NCBI GenBank assembly: GCA_021771575.1
Contig: JAETOX010000018.1
Coordinates: 1 to 34,024, forward strand
Origin: Bacteroides sp.
GTDB lineage: Bacteria; Bacteroidota; Bacteroidia; Bacteroidales; Marinifilaceae
Direction of reading: 5' to 3'
DNA length: 34,024 nucleotides
The position numbers were made by a program, and so were the translations under genes. Under the pieces are notes generated by a model. That model had not been told where the DNA came from and did not search any database. It saw only the letters and a list, made by a program, of their open reading frames with translations. Below, piece by piece: positions 32,651 to 34,024 of this stretch. Positions within the stretch are counted from its first letter, which is position 1. The number at the start of each line of letters is the position of its first letter.

Positions 32651-34024
32651 TTAGAAGGTCACACCTAAAGAGAATGACACGGAACGGGCAAAAGGATAGT
32701 TCAATCCCCGTTCATTTTTTACTGTCGAAATCCGGAAGATATCATTCATATAGGTACGGACCGACATAGAAGAAGCCCCTACCCGTTTCAGCCAGGAAGC
32801 AGTGGTCTCATATCCCAGCGAAATAGATTCTCCTGACAATACATTATTGTCTTCGACAAAACGCGAGGACATCGGAGTTACTTCGCTATCGGCGATAGAC
32901 TTGAACTTAGCCTGATCCCCGGGACGCTGCCACCGATCGTACAAAGCCCGTTTATCCAGATTCCCCCATTTTTTAGCACTCGAAAGGTTTTCCACTTTAT
33001 CATAAAGAGTCTGCATAAAAATCTGTCCCCCCAAACGATAGCGCAGACTGATAGAAGCCGAAAAGCCTTTATAATAGAAAGAAGTACCGATAACTCCCTC
33101 TACTTTCGAATCACTGTTTCCTACAACGATTTCATCTTCATAATCATGCACAAAAGTTTGTTCCCCGTTTTTATCCAGAAAGATTTCCCGACCAGTAGCC
33201 GGATCAATACCACAAGACCTTACCGCCCACAAATCGGAAGGACTCCCCCCGTCGTAATAGCGGGTCAGATTACGGTTCCGGTTATCCCGGTTATACTTGG
33301 TCAACACCTCGCTCACCTCCTGATACTCCGAAGTCTGATGACGCAAATTCATATTCACAGACCAAAACATTTCCTCCCGGCGGATAATGGAATAATTCAT
33401 CGTCAGAGTTAATCCCTGAGTGATTTGTTTACCAACATTACGCGGGAGAGTTTTTACGCCGGTTGAAGAAGCTGTCCCGATATGCACCAATAACGGATCG
33501 GTCTTTTTGTTAAAATAATCGAAATTTACCCGTAACCGGTTATCAAGAAAAATAATATCGAAACCGATATTCCGGTCTAAGGTTTTTTGCCATTCCAACC
33601 CCCGGTTTCCCAACTTCGACAAAATTGCACTCGAACCGAAAATATTTATATTATCGGTGTTATACATATATATCCGGGTCGATATATAATCGTCGAAGTT
33701 CTGGTTTCCAGGATTACCGATAGAAGCCCGTAACTTCAACAGGCTGATGCCTGGCATATTCTCAAAAAAAGCTTCTTTGTGAACATTCCATCCCAGACCG
33801 ACAGACCAGGTATTCGTAAATTGTTTTTCCGAACCGAATACAGAAGATCCGTCCGAACGATAGTTCACATCCAACAGATACCGATCGTCGTATGAATATC
33901 CAAAGTTCAGATAATAACTGATAGCACGGTTTTTAGAGTCCTGATAAATGGCATTACCGTCCTCCTGATAACCTAAAGAAAAAGCAGGGTTCGAAAATTC
34001 GTCATCTATAAATCCAGACACACA
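32651..34024 (-). CDS. SusC/RagA-family TonB-dependent transporter, C-terminal part (cut by window edge)
   Basis: The frame is open through base 34024, so the signal peptide, regulatory domain, plug and any STN domain lie beyond the window. The apparent GTG start near 34021 is an artefact of the edge. The visible roughly 457 residues are all beta-barrel: RYLLDVNYRSDGSSVFGSEK, WSVGLGWNVHKEAFFENM, LLKLRASIGNPGNQNFDDY, and the terminal ARSVSFSLGVTF with its closing aromatic residue. These are standard SusC barrel motifs. It precedes susD by 28 bases and heads the visible part of the mannosidase operon. Confidence 0.94.
   Translation of the reverse strand, partial: CVSGFIDDEFSNPAFSLGYQEDGNAIYQDSKNRAISYYLNFGYSYDDRYLLDVNYRSDGSSVFGSEKQFTNTWSVGLGWNVHKEAFFENMPGISLLKLRASIGNPGNQNFDDYISTRIYMYNTDNINIFGSSAILSKLGNRGLEWQKTLDRNIGFDIIFLDNRLRVNFDYFNKKTDPLLVHIGTASSTGVKTLPRNVGKQITQGLTLTMNYSIIRREEMFWSVNMNLRHQTSEYQEVSEVLTKYNRDNRNRNLTRYYDGGSPSDLWAVRSCGIDPATGREIFLDKNGEQTFVHDYEDEIVVGNSDSKVEGVIGTSFYYKGFSASISLRYRLGGQIFMQTLYDKVENLSSAKKWGNLDKRALYDRWQRPGDQAKFKSIADSEVTPMSSRFVEDNNVLSGESISLGYETTASWLKRVGASSMSVRTYMNDIFRISTVKNERGLNYPFARSVSFSLGVTF

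Overview
The window is a stretch of a Bacteroidales genome. The evidence is three SusC/SusD outer-membrane uptake systems, FecI-like ECF sigma factors with FecR anti-sigma factors carrying DUF4974 tails, many TlpA-type periplasmic thioredoxins, GH92 mannosidases, DUF4843 and PKD-like lipoproteins, and TAnnTTTG-type -7 promoter elements. The mix of TlpA, PKD-like and SusC/D genes fits an Odoribacter/Butyricimonas-like gut commensal, but genus is only a guess. Almost everything is on the minus strand; the only confident plus-strand gene is one ECF sigma factor.

Locus 1 (1-11450): a plus-strand ECF sigma gene (10875-11450) faces away from a minus-strand series. That series runs: HU-like protein (10190-10588), a 22/23-bp direct-repeat array (9964-10135), a TlpA-like gene broken by one in-frame amber codon (8501-9886), FecR (7334-8488), two intact TlpA-like oxidoreductases (5946-7295 and 4535-5926), an STN-bearing SusC (991-4512) and the N-terminal two thirds of a SusD (1-978, cut by the window edge). 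No glycosidase is present here, so the substrate is open.

Locus 2 (11524-19607) is a self-contained regulated uptake operon: ECF sigma, FecR, SusC with STN, SusD, a fasciclin-domain lipoprotein and a small unrecognised lipoprotein. It ends at a strong bidirectional terminator shared with the locus 1 sigma gene. An OmpA-family outer-membrane protein with its own terminator (19910-21082) separates locus 2 from locus 3.

Locus 3 (21607-34024) is a polysaccharide-utilisation-type operon running off the right edge: SusC (C-terminal part), SusD, DUF4843 lipoprotein, PKD-like lipoprotein, secreted thioredoxin, GH92 alpha-mannosidase, and a 1199-residue protein that joins a complete GH92 to a complete TlpA-type module. 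The GH92 genes point to alpha-mannosides (high-mannose N-glycan or fungal mannoprotein). Two thioredoxin-fold proteins in the same operon, one physically fused to the mannosidase, suggest a link between deglycosylation and disulfide reduction of a glycoprotein. This is the most novel feature of the window and remains an inference from gene content.

Other points to follow up are the amber codon in the first TlpA gene, the phased repeat array in front of locus 1 with a 14-base copy of its core inside the locus 2 SusC gene, and the unusual CGPCC active site shared by all three locus 1 TlpA proteins.
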